NCBI GenBank assembly: GCA_031553755.1
Contig: JAVBKZ010000014.1
Location: forward strand, 1 to 47,771
Direction: 5' to 3'
DNA length: 47,771 bases
From: JAIRVZ01 sp031553755
GTDB lineage: Bacteria; Bacteroidota; Bacteroidia; Bacteroidales; Azobacteroidaceae
Shown here: one piece after another, positions 7,294 to 14,152 of the stretch
Layout: every line of letters begins with the position of its first letter
How positions within the stretch are numbered: position 1 is the first letter of the stretch
Notes under the pieces: model-generated
Databases searched by the model: none
The model's input: the letters and a program-made list of their open reading frames with translations, nothing else
What the model was told of the DNA's origin: nothing
Translations under genes and position numbers: made by a program

Positions 7294-7834
7294 ATAATAT
7301 CTCAAGCCAATCATTCTGATCCTTTTGGGAAATGCGTATATTATAATTTCCTTTTTGAGCCTTTATATATTCGACTTCTCCCTTAATCATGCCAAGGCAA
7401 TGAAGAATTGGGTCTTCTTCATCGTCCGGAAGGACTTCTTTTATGTTTTTTATTTTAATAAAATATGACAAGGCAGTAAAGATTGTATATAGAAAAAGCG
7501 CTCCCCGAAGTTCTTTGTTTTGGCAAAACAAGAATGAAGTTGTTATGAAAGTAAGCCCTGTGTTATAGCTTATTGAATCCTCTATCTTTTCATCAAAATA
7601 TTTCTTCAGATTAATCTCTATATTCTTCTTTTCCTCTTTTAGCCTGCTTTCAAATGTTATCACATTGTATATTTGCCAACCTATCAATATCGTTGTCAGT
7701 AGCGATAATATACCAATTGCCACCTCCATCCAATTGTAATCAACGGTTTCCATTCTTAAATAAGAGAAGCAAACCGCAACAACACTTATAATTATTGAAA
7801 TTATAGAAATTATCAAACTTGTTTTATTTCTCAT
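7223..7834 (-). CDS. membrane protein with two N-terminal TM segments
   Basis: A 203-residue protein with membrane segments at about 7-27 and 37-57, followed by a charged helix (62-87) and a soluble or weakly membrane-associated C-terminal half. A third hydrophobic patch lies near 110-130. No catalytic motif or known family recognised. It is a solitary minus-strand gene between the two operator-promoters and overlaps the 3' end of 6985-7293. Such single genes in the immunity region of prophages often act in superinfection exclusion; here that is inference only. Confidence 0.6.
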   Translation of the reverse strand: MRNKTSLIISIISIIISVVAVCFSYLRMETVDYNWMEVAIGILSLLTTILIGWQIYNVITFESRLKEEKKNIEINLKKYFDEKIEDSISYNTGLTFITTSFLFCQNKELRGALFLYTIFTALSYFIKIKNIKEVLPDDEEDPILHCLGMIKGEVEYIKAQKGNYNIRISQKDQNDWLEILFKVCPQDYDLIEFVKGIKPLLNP

Positions 7835-7911
7835 TTTCAGCCAATTAATTTTTTTTATTATTTAGAATAAATATAAATAAACGTAATATTACTATTTTAT
7901 TTATTATTTAT

Positions 7912-7943
7912 TTTGTAATCTCGTTTTATTCCGAGTATATTTG
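7912..7943 (+). promoter_or_regulatory. early rightward promoter with embedded operator (copy 2)
   Basis: TTTG (7912-7915), 20 bases, TATATTTG (7936-7943), with CTCG-N8-CGAG at 7920-7935. The block from TTTTG to TATATTTG differs from copy 1 at a single base. It drives the early operon starting at 8019 and should be shut off by the S24 repressor. Confidence 0.82.
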
Positions 7944-7952
7944 CACTGTGAT

Positions 7953-7972
7953 TTTGAAAATGATTTTTCAAA
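7953..7972. repeat. perfect 8-bp inverted repeat in the early leader
   Basis: TTTGAAAA-TGAT-TTTTCAAA lies just after the predicted start site of the early promoter and 46 bp before the first early gene. It may be a second operator, for example for the 60-residue HTH protein encoded next, or an RNA hairpin in the leader. Confidence 0.5.
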
Positions 7973-8018
7973 TCGAAAATATAAAAAGCAATTTACAAAT
8001 ATATAAAAATAAAGTAAC

Positions 8019-8201
8019 ATGGGAGAGATAATCGTAAAACATGGCGAAAAAAAAAGAATGGCAAAGCTGTTTGGCTGTACAACACAAACAATTAAAAACG
8101 CACTCAGGGAGGTTACGATAAGTGAACTTACCGACAGGATTAGGGAAGAGGCTGTGAAATCGGGTGGTATGGAACAGAAAAGAAGAAGAGTGAGTCTATG
8201 A
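8019..8201 (+). CDS. small HTH protein, first early gene (Cro-like position)
   Basis: A 60-residue basic protein with a short helix-turn-helix: residues about 14-33 (RMAKLFGCTTQTIKNALREV) fit the pattern of a DNA-recognition pair. It is the first gene behind the operator-controlled early promoter, the place where a Cro-like or early control protein is expected. Its stop overlaps the next start by 4 bp (ATGA). The role is inferred from size, fold and position. Confidence 0.6.
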   Translation: MGEIIVKHGEKKRMAKLFGCTTQTIKNALREVTISELTDRIREEAVKSGGMEQKRRRVSL

Positions 8202-8446
8202 CTGTAACTGTCGAAATAGATAAACTACAGCAGATTATTGCGGCCTCTCAACGTGCGTTTATCGAGACCGGAATGTATGCGATTACTCGCAGGCAAGCAA
8301 ATGAACAGTTTGGTAAATCTATGATCGATACGCTTATTACAAATAGGATTCTCAAAGATACCCGCAAAGACAAAATAGCAAAATCGAAATGTCGGTTCCT
8401 TGTGAGCGATATAATAACAGCGATTGAGCTTTTTGAAAAGATGTAG
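8198..8446 (+). CDS. hypothetical small early protein
   Basis: An 82-residue protein of unknown family. The sequence resembles a small winged or MerR-like fold: a helical N-terminal half, an ITRRQANEQFG segment (about 29-39), then a basic turn and an aliphatic C-terminal helix. It is coupled to the preceding HTH gene by a 4-bp overlap, which suggests a shared regulatory or DNA-binding task. Confidence 0.55.
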   Translation: MTVTVEIDKLQQIIAASQRAFIETGMYAITRRQANEQFGKSMIDTLITNRILKDTRKDKIAKSKCRFLVSDIITAIELFEKM

Positions 8447-8473
8447 GATTAAAAACTTAAAGACAATAAAATC

Positions 8474-8704
8474 ATGTACAACTGGGACACTGAATTTAAC
8501 ACTGCCGAGAATCAAATGATTCACACATTTGAAAATGGCGTTTCGGTTATTACCGACTTCAATTTCAACACGGTGTATGTATTTAGGCATAACGAGAAAA
8601 TTGCCGAACACTCTCTTGAATCAACCCCAATGGCTGAGGACTATGCAAAATTTTTAGTAAACACTTCAAAACAAGCAGCATCATGTTCGGATTTTCAATC
8701 ATAA
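8474..8704 (+). CDS. hypothetical small early protein
   Basis: A 76-residue protein, acidic, with no membrane segment. Alternating hydrophobic positions at about 14-42 suggest a small beta-rich fold. No family recognised. Its 3' end overlaps the next small gene (8683) by 22 bp, and it belongs to the early operon. Confidence 0.5.
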   Translation: MYNWDTEFNTAENQMIHTFENGVSVITDFNFNTVYVFRHNEKIAEHSLESTPMAEDYAKFLVNTSKQAASCSDFQS

Positions 8705-8847
8705 GAACCATAGAACTCGAAAGGATGAGAAATCTCGACAAGTCATTTAACGGAATAATTAATCTTCGGGATGAGACAATCAAGCATCTTAAAGATGAAT
8801 TGAACGCGAAAAACGCGCAATTGAACGAGTTCAGGAAGAAGAAATAA
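8683..8847 (+). CDS. 54-residue coiled-coil early protein
   Basis: A short ORF starting MFGFSIIRTIELERMRNLDK and ending in a Lys-rich tail. After the first few residues it is one long charged helix with a heptad-like pattern. It overlaps the previous gene by 22 bp, has an uninterrupted frame and lies in the early operon. The 91 bp that follow contain only a hairpin-forming repeat. Small size lowers confidence. Confidence 0.45.
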   Translation: MFGFSIIRTIELERMRNLDKSFNGIINLRDETIKHLKDELNAKNAQLNEFRKKK

Positions 8848-8854
8848 ACAAATA

Positions 8855-8922
8855 CAGGGGAGCGGTTTTGAGATTGTTTTAGGGTTAGATTTTAGGTTAT
8901 ATACTTTGGTTTGGCTCCCCTG
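8855..8922. repeat. 9-bp inverted repeat with a 50-base loop between early genes
   Basis: CAGGGGAGC (8855-8863) pairs perfectly with GCTCCCCTG (8914-8922), followed by ATTTTTAAAA. The arms are GC-rich in an AT-rich region and fill most of an intergenic gap of about 90 bp. It could be an RNA stem with a structured loop, a weak terminator or attenuator within the early operon, or a tiny ncRNA. Confidence 0.45.
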
Positions 8923-8939
8923 ATTTTTAAAATTAGATT

Positions 8940-9125
8940 ATGTACTACGACAACTTCAACGATTACGAGAGATATGCTCTTTACACCAACTACGAAAGAC
9001 GAATAAAACAAGAAGAGGAAGAAAAAGAAGAGCGAATAAGACGAAAAAGGATATTTATAGAAAACTGCCGGATTTTCGGAGCAAAGATAAAAAGAAATGA
9101 AATCCATATCAGACAAAACGGTTAG
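8940..9125 (+). CDS. small charged helical early protein
   Basis: A 61-residue protein. Residues 1-20 are rich in Tyr, Asp and Asn, then a run of Glu, Lys and Arg (about 21-42) forms a highly charged helix. Unknown family. Its tail overlaps the start of the next small gene (9097) in another frame. Confidence 0.45.
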   Translation: MYYDNFNDYERYALYTNYERRIKQEEEEKEERIRRKRIFIENCRIFGAKIKRNEIHIRQNG

Positions 9126-9243
9126 TGACATTATTAAGTGCTTAGAGGTTCTCATAAAAGAAGTTGATGCAAGCAAGAGCATTAAAATTGCTAACACCGT
9201 CAGAATTTCAAGATTAACAATTCAAAAACTAAAAAAGATATGA
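9097..9243 (+). CDS. 48-residue helical early protein
   Basis: A short ORF beginning MKSISDKTVSDIIKCLEVLI and ending in a basic Lys-Lys-Ile. It overlaps 8940-9125 by 29 bp and the next gene by 4 bp (ATGA). The tight coupling on both sides is the main argument that it is translated. Leu/Ile-rich amphipathic helices; no family recognised. Confidence 0.45.
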   Translation: MKSISDKTVSDIIKCLEVLIKEVDASKSIKIANTVRISRLTIQKLKKI

Positions 9244-9404
9244 GGGTTAAGATAATCAGAGCTGTTGTTACGGATTCAAAAGGAAAACAAATCATCAAGC
9301 CAAACAATGAAGTAATTGAAATGAAAGAAATCGAGGAATATCGAAACTCATTAAAAACAGAACCGGAAGCAAAAGTTCTGTTGAATTATGAGGAGATAGG
9401 GTAG
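9240..9404 (+). CDS. 54-residue early protein
   Basis: The ORF starts MRVKIIRAVVTDSKGKQIIK. An N-terminal beta-strand pattern and an acidic C-terminal helix are apparent. It starts on the ATGA overlap with the previous gene and ends 6 bp before the tRNA-like gene at 9411. Function unknown. Confidence 0.45.
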   Translation: MRVKIIRAVVTDSKGKQIIKPNNEVIEMKEIEEYRNSLKTEPEAKVLLNYEEIG

Positions 9405-9410
9405 ACAAAA

Positions 9411-9525
9411 GGAGTAGTGGCGAAATGGCAGACGCAAATAGCAAAGTCTATTGAGGGTATTATAGACGAATGTCAGGGTGCACCCAATATCGTTCCTCAT
9501 TCCTGTTCGACTCAGGACTACTCCA
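9411..9525 (+). tRNA. non-canonical class II (Leu/Ser-like) phage tRNA-like gene
   Basis: Acceptor GGAGTAG (9411-9417) pairs perfectly with CTACTCC (9518-9524), with discriminator A9525. The D-arm is GCG-loop-CGC (9420-9435) with the conserved GG pair. The T-arm is TCCTG-TTCGACT-CAGGA (9501-9517), perfectly paired with TTC-A in the loop. The weak points are the anticodon arm and the variable region. The best anticodon stem AATAG/CTATT (9437-9452) encloses only six bases, CAAAGT, with no U33, so no amino acid can be assigned. The variable region (9453-9500) is 48 bases instead of 11-23, with pairable segments GAGG/CCTC, ACGA/TCGT and GGG/CCC. CCA is not encoded. It may be a decayed tRNA or a tRNA-like RNA with another job. 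Confidence 0.65.
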
Positions 9526-9709
9526 CAAACTTTTTTTGATGGCAGGAATGAGAGCGACCTCTAAATCTGATTAACAACAAGTGCGCATTAGTTGAAGTTC
9601 TTGCAAGACTGATCAGACGACAAAGCAATGATAAAATCGGCACGCACCATCGGTACGTTGGTTGACAGCCCGGAAAGACGGGCATTTTCGCAATAAATAT
9701 CAAATTATC
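9526..9709. other. 184-bp gap after the tRNA-like gene; short hairpin only
   Basis: No convincing gene. A T7 run (9530-9536) directly follows the tRNA-like gene and could terminate it. A hairpin GCCCG-GAAAGA-CGGGC followed by ATTTT (9668-9687) lies 23 bp upstream of the next ATG. The rest shows no second tRNA that folds properly. Confidence 0.4.
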
Positions 9710-10651
9710 ATGGGAATATTATCAATTAGGGCCGCCGTTAGAGGTGGAAGCAAGGCAATAATAGGAATTGCCGGCATATCAGGTTCCGGAAAGACATACA
9801 CGGCATTAAAGATAGCAAGAGGTATGGTTTCTAAGCCTTCTAAAATAGGATTCTTGGATACGGAAAACAAAAGGGGTTTGCTGTATGCTGATATTTTGGA
9901 CGGAGAATTTCTAATTGGAGACCTATATCCTCCTTTTTCCCCAAAAAGATATGCCGAAGCAATTAAGGAGTTTCAAGAAGCAGGTGTTGAGGTGCTTGTA
10001 ATTGACAGCGTGACTCACGAATGGGAAGGGGAAGGCGGATGTGATGATATCGCCAATGCTCCACTTCAACAAGGCAAGAAAATGGCAAACTGGATAGGGG
10101 CCAAAAGAGAACACAAGGTGTTTATGAATACGCTTTTACAATGCAACATGAATATTATCTGCTGCATCCGAGCAAGGGAAAAAACTGACTTCAAAAACCC
10201 TAACAAGCCTGTATCTTTAGGAATTCAACCAATTTGTGAGAAGAATTTCATGTTTGAAATGACTGCTTCTTTTTTGATTGAGAACGAGGGCAAAAGACAA
10301 ACGTTCTTAAAAATGCCATCTTTTCTAAAACCTATATTCGGGGACGGAAACGGATACCTGAACGAACAAGCTGGCAAAGGTATAATCAACTGGATTAACG
10401 AAGGAGAAAAAGAAGATCCGGAAGTGTCTCGAATCAAATCAGAAATGCTGATGGCTTGTGAATTTGGACTTGACGGAGTAATTGAAATTTGGAAGAGGTT
10501 GACTCCCACAATGAAAAGAAAACTTGAAGCACATAAAAACGTCTGCAAAGAAGCAGCTTTGGAATACGAACGTCAAGCAATGGAAGCGATAAAAACTCCA
10601 CAAGAACAAATGAAAGATGACAAAGAACATCAAACAACAGATATGCCATGA
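9710..10651 (+). CDS. Sak4-like P-loop ATPase (AAA_24 family), probable recombinase
   Basis: A RecA-fold ATPase of the kind phages use for single-strand annealing or strand exchange. The ATG at 9710 is preferred over an upstream TTG, because the protein then begins MGILSIRAAVRGG, a usual opening before the Walker A motif. Length is 313 residues. Walker A GISGSGKT (22-29), acidic FLDTEN (48-53) and Walker B VEVLVIDS with D99 are visible; the C-terminal third is a charged helical extension. The stop overlaps the next start by 4 bp, coupling it to the nuclease-translocase fusion. The pair therefore looks like a recombination or end-processing module. Sak4 is inferred from fold and context, not from a search. 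Confidence 0.8.
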   Translation: MGILSIRAAVRGGSKAIIGIAGISGSGKTYTALKIARGMVSKPSKIGFLDTENKRGLLYADILDGEFLIGDLYPPFSPKRYAEAIKEFQEAGVEVLVIDSVTHEWEGEGGCDDIANAPLQQGKKMANWIGAKREHKVFMNTLLQCNMNIICCIRAREKTDFKNPNKPVSLGIQPICEKNFMFEMTASFLIENEGKRQTFLKMPSFLKPIFGDGNGYLNEQAGKGIINWINEGEKEDPEVSRIKSEMLMACEFGLDGVIEIWKRLTPTMKRKLEAHKNVCKEAALEYERQAMEAIKTPQEQMKDDKEHQTTDMP

Positions 10652-12726
10652 GCATTTACAAATCATACACCACCGAACAAATAGAAGAATTGCTTTCAAA
10701 TTATTTGATCGATTCTTGGTCGTATTCCAAAGTATCGTCCTTTGCACGAAATGAGAAAGAGTTTGAGATGCGATACCTCTATAATGAAAAAGGGAAACAA
10801 TCTTCAACCACAATAGCCGGACAGGCTTATCACAAAGCTCTTGAATTATATTTCTGGGGACTACAGAAAGGAAAGGTGATTGATGTTGTTGATATGCAAC
10901 AAGCGGTATTCGACCATATCAGCGAACTCCCTGCTGATATTTGGAAGATTTCAAAAACACGACCAACAGTTCAGGATTGTATAGATTCAGCCCTTGAGCT
11001 TTCAAACAAAGGAATAAGCAACTTTCTTTCAGAAATTAAAATTTATACTTCTGAAATCAAAGAAGTATTAGCGACAGAATTATACATAGACACTTGGGTA
11101 AGTATCAACGGCGTTGACATTCCACTCCCATTGCATCTCGCTATTGATATGGTTGTGTTGACTAATGATAGCAAAAGAGTACTTATCGACCATAAACTAA
11201 GAATAGCCTTTACTGACGAAAAGGATATGAAATTTACATCTGGGAAACAGGCAATAACTTACGTAAAAGGTTACGAATCTGCAGCCGGAGAAAAGATAGA
11301 TGAGTTTTGGTTTTACGAAAACAAGACTTCTAAGAATAAAGACGGATCTCCTCAAATAGTACAGCACAAAATCGTATTGGACGAAAACACAAGGAGACTT
11401 TACGAAGCGATGCTGTACGAACCTCTTAGAAGAATGGTTTTAGCCGTCAACGATCCTGATTATACTTACCTGATAAACGATAATGACAACTTTGTAGATA
11501 AGGCTGAAATCTATGAGTTTTGGGCCAAAACAATGCTTGCTGAAGTTGAAGAGTTCAACATTAAGGACGACAAGAAGCCACTAATCGAAAAACGGTTAAA
11601 GAAAATCAGGGATGCGTCGTTAGCGACCGCAACGCCTAAAGTAATTAAAAACTTTCAAAAATACGCGCAGGAATTTATTCCTTACGACCTAACAAACAAA
11701 GATATGACAGTAGAAGAAAAAATAGAACACGTACTACGCTCATTCTCGATAGTAGCGAAAGTGCAATATACATTTGACGGCTATTCAAGTTCATCTTACT
11801 TACTTGAGATGAATGCCGGAACTTCGATTTCAAACGTAAGTAAATACCGATTGGATATCGCCAACGCATTGAATGTTTCGAACGTGAGAATAAATAAAGA
11901 TTTATTTGTATATCAAGGAAGATCTTACCTCTGTGTTGAATCAGGCAAAAAGGGAAATGCCGTACTTATGTGGGATAAATCAAAGCTTGAAAGTAATAAA
12001 ATCCCTCTCGGAGTTGATAATTTCGGGCAAACTGTCGTATGGGATTTGGATAATCATTCAACACCTCATATGCTAATCTGCGGTGCGACCGGTTCCGGTA
12101 AATCCGTATCAATTAAATCAACAATAGAATACGCTTTGTTAAATGGAATTAAAGAGATTTTCATTTTTGACCCTAAACACGAATTTACCTCCTATAATTC
12201 AAAACCAGGAGTGACGGTTGTAAATGAGATAGAAGAAATTGAAGCTCAAATGGCTCTTTTAGTCCTTGAAATGGAAAGCCGTGTTAAATCAAAAACAATA
12301 AGTCGCACGCTCGTGGTATTTGACGAGTTCGCTGACGCAGTTGCAAATTCAAGAAAGGGAAACGAATTGAAACAATATGGACTTGAAGAAATTGGAGTAT
12401 TCAGAGATGGCAGAGCAAAGACAAAAAGAGTTTGCATCGGAGAAGATAAATCACTTGAAGAAAATCTAAGAATATTGCTTCAAAAAGGACGCTCCTCCGG
12501 ATTCAGAATTATTGCAGCAACTCAACGAGCATCAACCAAAGTAATTACTGGCGATGCAAAAGTAAACTTCCCCGTTCAGGTCTGTTTCAGAGTTCCTAAA
12601 GACATAGATTCTATGGTGGTGATTGATGAACCGGGCGCAGAATCTCTTAATGGCCGTGGCGATGGCTTGATTAAAAGCCCGGAGTATTTGGGAGTAGTAA
12701 GGTTTCAGGGATTTTACAAAGATTAA
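10648..12726 (+). CDS. PD-(D/E)XK exonuclease fused to FtsK/SpoIIIE-type DNA translocase
   Basis: A 692-residue two-domain protein. The N-terminal half is a RecB/Cas4-like nuclease: H62 in AGQAYHKALE, D167 in LAIDMVVL and D181-H-K183 in LIDHKL. The C-terminal half (about 455-692) is the FtsK motor: PHMLICGATGSGKSVS with Walker A GATGSGKS (479-486), Walker B VVFDEF (D559, E560), then the diagnostic FtsK blocks AATQRASTKVITGDAKVNFP and GAESLNGRGDGL. Helices and a linker of unknown fold separate the two. There is no membrane region and no winged-helix gamma domain. It is coupled to the Sak4-like ATPase and followed by YopX and NinG. A motor joined to a nuclease could pull DNA while resecting it. 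Confidence 0.88.
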   Translation: MSIYKSYTTEQIEELLSNYLIDSWSYSKVSSFARNEKEFEMRYLYNEKGKQSSTTIAGQAYHKALELYFWGLQKGKVIDVVDMQQAVFDHISELPADIWKISKTRPTVQDCIDSALELSNKGISNFLSEIKIYTSEIKEVLATELYIDTWVSINGVDIPLPLHLAIDMVVLTNDSKRVLIDHKLRIAFTDEKDMKFTSGKQAITYVKGYESAAGEKIDEFWFYENKTSKNKDGSPQIVQHKIVLDENTRRLYEAMLYEPLRRMVLAVNDPDYTYLINDNDNFVDKAEIYEFWAKTMLAEVEEFNIKDDKKPLIEKRLKKIRDASLATATPKVIKNFQKYAQEFIPYDLTNKDMTVEEKIEHVLRSFSIVAKVQYTFDGYSSSSYLLEMNAGTSISNVSKYRLDIANALNVSNVRINKDLFVYQGRSYLCVESGKKGNAVLMWDKSKLESNKIPLGVDNFGQTVVWDLDNHSTPHMLICGATGSGKSVSIKSTIEYALLNGIKEIFIFDPKHEFTSYNSKPGVTVVNEIEEIEAQMALLVLEMESRVKSKTISRTLVVFDEFADAVANSRKGNELKQYGLEEIGVFRDGRAKTKRVCIGEDKSLEENLRILLQKGRSSGFRIIAATQRASTKVITGDAKVNFPVQVCFRVPKDIDSMVVIDEPGAESLNGRGDGLIKSPEYLGVVRFQGFYKD

Positions 12727-12730
12727 AATC

Positions 12731-13096
12731 ATGAGAGAAATAAAATTCCGAACATGGGATGAAAGCCAAAAGTATATGGCCTATCAAGGTACTCCCGATT
12801 TAGAAACCCTGCAATCATTTATCCTCCATTACGGAGATAAAAAGTTAATGCAGTTTACGGGGTTGAAAGATAAAAACGGAGCTGAGATATACGAGGGGGA
12901 CATATTAAATGTTCCCGAAACGGAATTTAGAAAAGGTGGAATTCACAGAGTTTATTACTTCAATGATGGATTTGTTAGTAGTTGGTATGTTTTTAAAGAT
13001 GATAAAACGGCCAATAAAGAATCCTTGTCATGGATTTTAAAGAAAGAAGCTTATAAAATCGGAAACATCCACGAAAATCCCGAATTATTAAAATAA
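12731..13096 (+). CDS. YopX family protein
   Basis: A 121-residue phage protein. The opening MREIKFRTWDESQKYM and the central block LMQFTGLKDKNGAEIYEGDIL are hallmarks of the YopX family, common in phages of Firmicutes and Bacteroidetes and without established biochemical function. Its stop shares one base with the start of the NinG-like gene, so it belongs to the recombination part of the early operon. Confidence 0.9.
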   Translation: MREIKFRTWDESQKYMAYQGTPDLETLQSFILHYGDKKLMQFTGLKDKNGAEIYEGDILNVPETEFRKGGIHRVYYFNDGFVSSWYVFKDDKTANKESLSWILKKEAYKIGNIHENPELLK

Positions 13097-13485
13097 TGGC
13101 TGACCTAAAATCAAAACTCGACCGTGTGTTTTCCGAATTTATTCGCCTTCGGGATTCAGACGAAAAAGGATATTGTCGCTGTATCTCCTGCAATAAAATA
13201 GTTTTTTGGAAAGACGCGGATGCCGGGCATTACGTCAACCGTAAACACATGAGCTTAAGATATGACGAAAAGAACGTAAACGCTCAATGTAGGGCTTGTA
13301 ATCGTTTCGATGAAGGAAATATGATAGGCTATAACCATGGACTTGTTGAGAAATACGGAGATTACATAATTGAGTATTTGACGATCAAGAAAAATAACAT
13401 TGCAAGGTTCGATAAAGTAATCTACGAAGTCCTGATTAAAGAATACAAAGAGAAAGTTAAACAATTAAAAAAAATAAAATTATGA
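13096..13485 (+). CDS. ninG: NinG/Rap-like recombination endonuclease
   Basis: A 129-residue protein resembling lambda NinG (Rap), a structure-specific nuclease acting on branched recombination intermediates. Visible features are a zinc-site pair (CRCISC at 27-32 and CRAC at 65-68), the conserved DAGHYVNR block with H45, then NVNAQCRACN and GNMIGYNHGLVEKYG. It starts within the YopX stop codon and overlaps the next gene by 4 bp. With the Sak4-like ATPase and nuclease-FtsK fusion upstream it completes a plausible phage recombination set. Confidence 0.88.
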   Translation: MADLKSKLDRVFSEFIRLRDSDEKGYCRCISCNKIVFWKDADAGHYVNRKHMSLRYDEKNVNAQCRACNRFDEGNMIGYNHGLVEKYGDYIIEYLTIKKNNIARFDKVIYEVLIKEYKEKVKQLKKIKL

Positions 13486-13907
13486 ACTGGTTTTTATCAA
13501 AAGTGTCCTACGAAAAAACACTCGAAAACGGGATACAGAAAAAAGTAACAGAACAATTCTTAGTCGATGTTTTAAGTTTCACAGAGGCAGAAGCCCATAC
13601 AATCGAAGAGTTAAAACCGTATATCTCTGGCGAGTTTACAATTCAGGACATTTCACGTTATCCGCTTTCAGAACTATTCTTCAATGAAAATGGAGACAGA
13701 TATTACAAGGCTCGGATAGCTTTTATTACGCTTGATGAAAAATCGGGAGCCGAAAAGAAAACGAAAGTGTCCGTTTTAGCTCAAGCATCAGACATCCAAC
13801 AGGCTAAAGATGTAATAGTAGAAGGCATGAAAGAAACTATGGCGGATTATGAAATAGTAGAAGTAAAAGAAACGCAAATCATGGATGTATTTCCATATAA
13901 AAACTAA
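13482..13907 (+). CDS. DUF4494 family protein
   Basis: A 141-residue protein matching the Bacteroidetes family DUF4494: an aromatic N-terminal strand (MNWFLSKVSYEKT), a helix around VDVLSFTEAEAHTIEEL, a YYKARIAFITLDEKSG strand pair and the C-terminal EIVEVKETQIMDVF. The family is found in both phage and chromosomal loci, and its function is unknown. It starts on a 4-bp overlap with the NinG-like gene. Its presence helps assign the phage to a Bacteroidetes host. Confidence 0.8.
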   Translation: MNWFLSKVSYEKTLENGIQKKVTEQFLVDVLSFTEAEAHTIEELKPYISGEFTIQDISRYPLSELFFNENGDRYYKARIAFITLDEKSGAEKKTKVSVLAQASDIQQAKDVIVEGMKETMADYEIVEVKETQIMDVFPYKN

Positions 13908-13912
13908 ATAAA

Positions 13913-14152
13913 ATGAAAGCAAAATTATTAAAAGCTTTAGACAATGTCTATTTAGACGAATCAGACATTTCAAAAGCGTTGACATTGTCCGAATGTGGAT
14001 TCGAAAACCGTGAAATTATCGAACACCTGAACAATCTACAACAATGGCAACTTCGGGATTTCCTTTGTGATTTATGCGAATTAAGCCATCATGCGACAAA
14101 TGAAGAAATTATCAATAAAATCAATTCAAAATTAAATGGAAACAAAAAATGA
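13913..14152 (+). CDS. hypothetical protein
   Basis: A 79-residue, all-helical, Leu-rich protein with no recognised family. It starts 5 bp after the DUF4494 stop and overlaps the sliding-clamp gene by 17 bp, so its translation is probably linked to the clamp. Cys residues at about 24 and 46-49 are spaced irregularly and do not form an obvious zinc site. Confidence 0.55.
   Translation: MKAKLLKALDNVYLDESDISKALTLSECGFENREIIEHLNNLQQWQLRDFLCDLCELSHHATNEEIINKINSKLNGNKK

Noticed and set aside
9526..9709. Second tRNA or tmRNA after the tRNA-like gene
   Set aside because: Some short stretches resemble anticodon loops, but no acceptor stem or T-arm can be formed.
12082..12726. Chromosomal FtsK or conjugative coupling protein
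   Set aside because: The motor is fused to a nuclease, lacks membrane segments and lies inside the phage early operon. No relaxase or mating-pair genes are present, and PcfK/PcfJ alone do not indicate conjugation.
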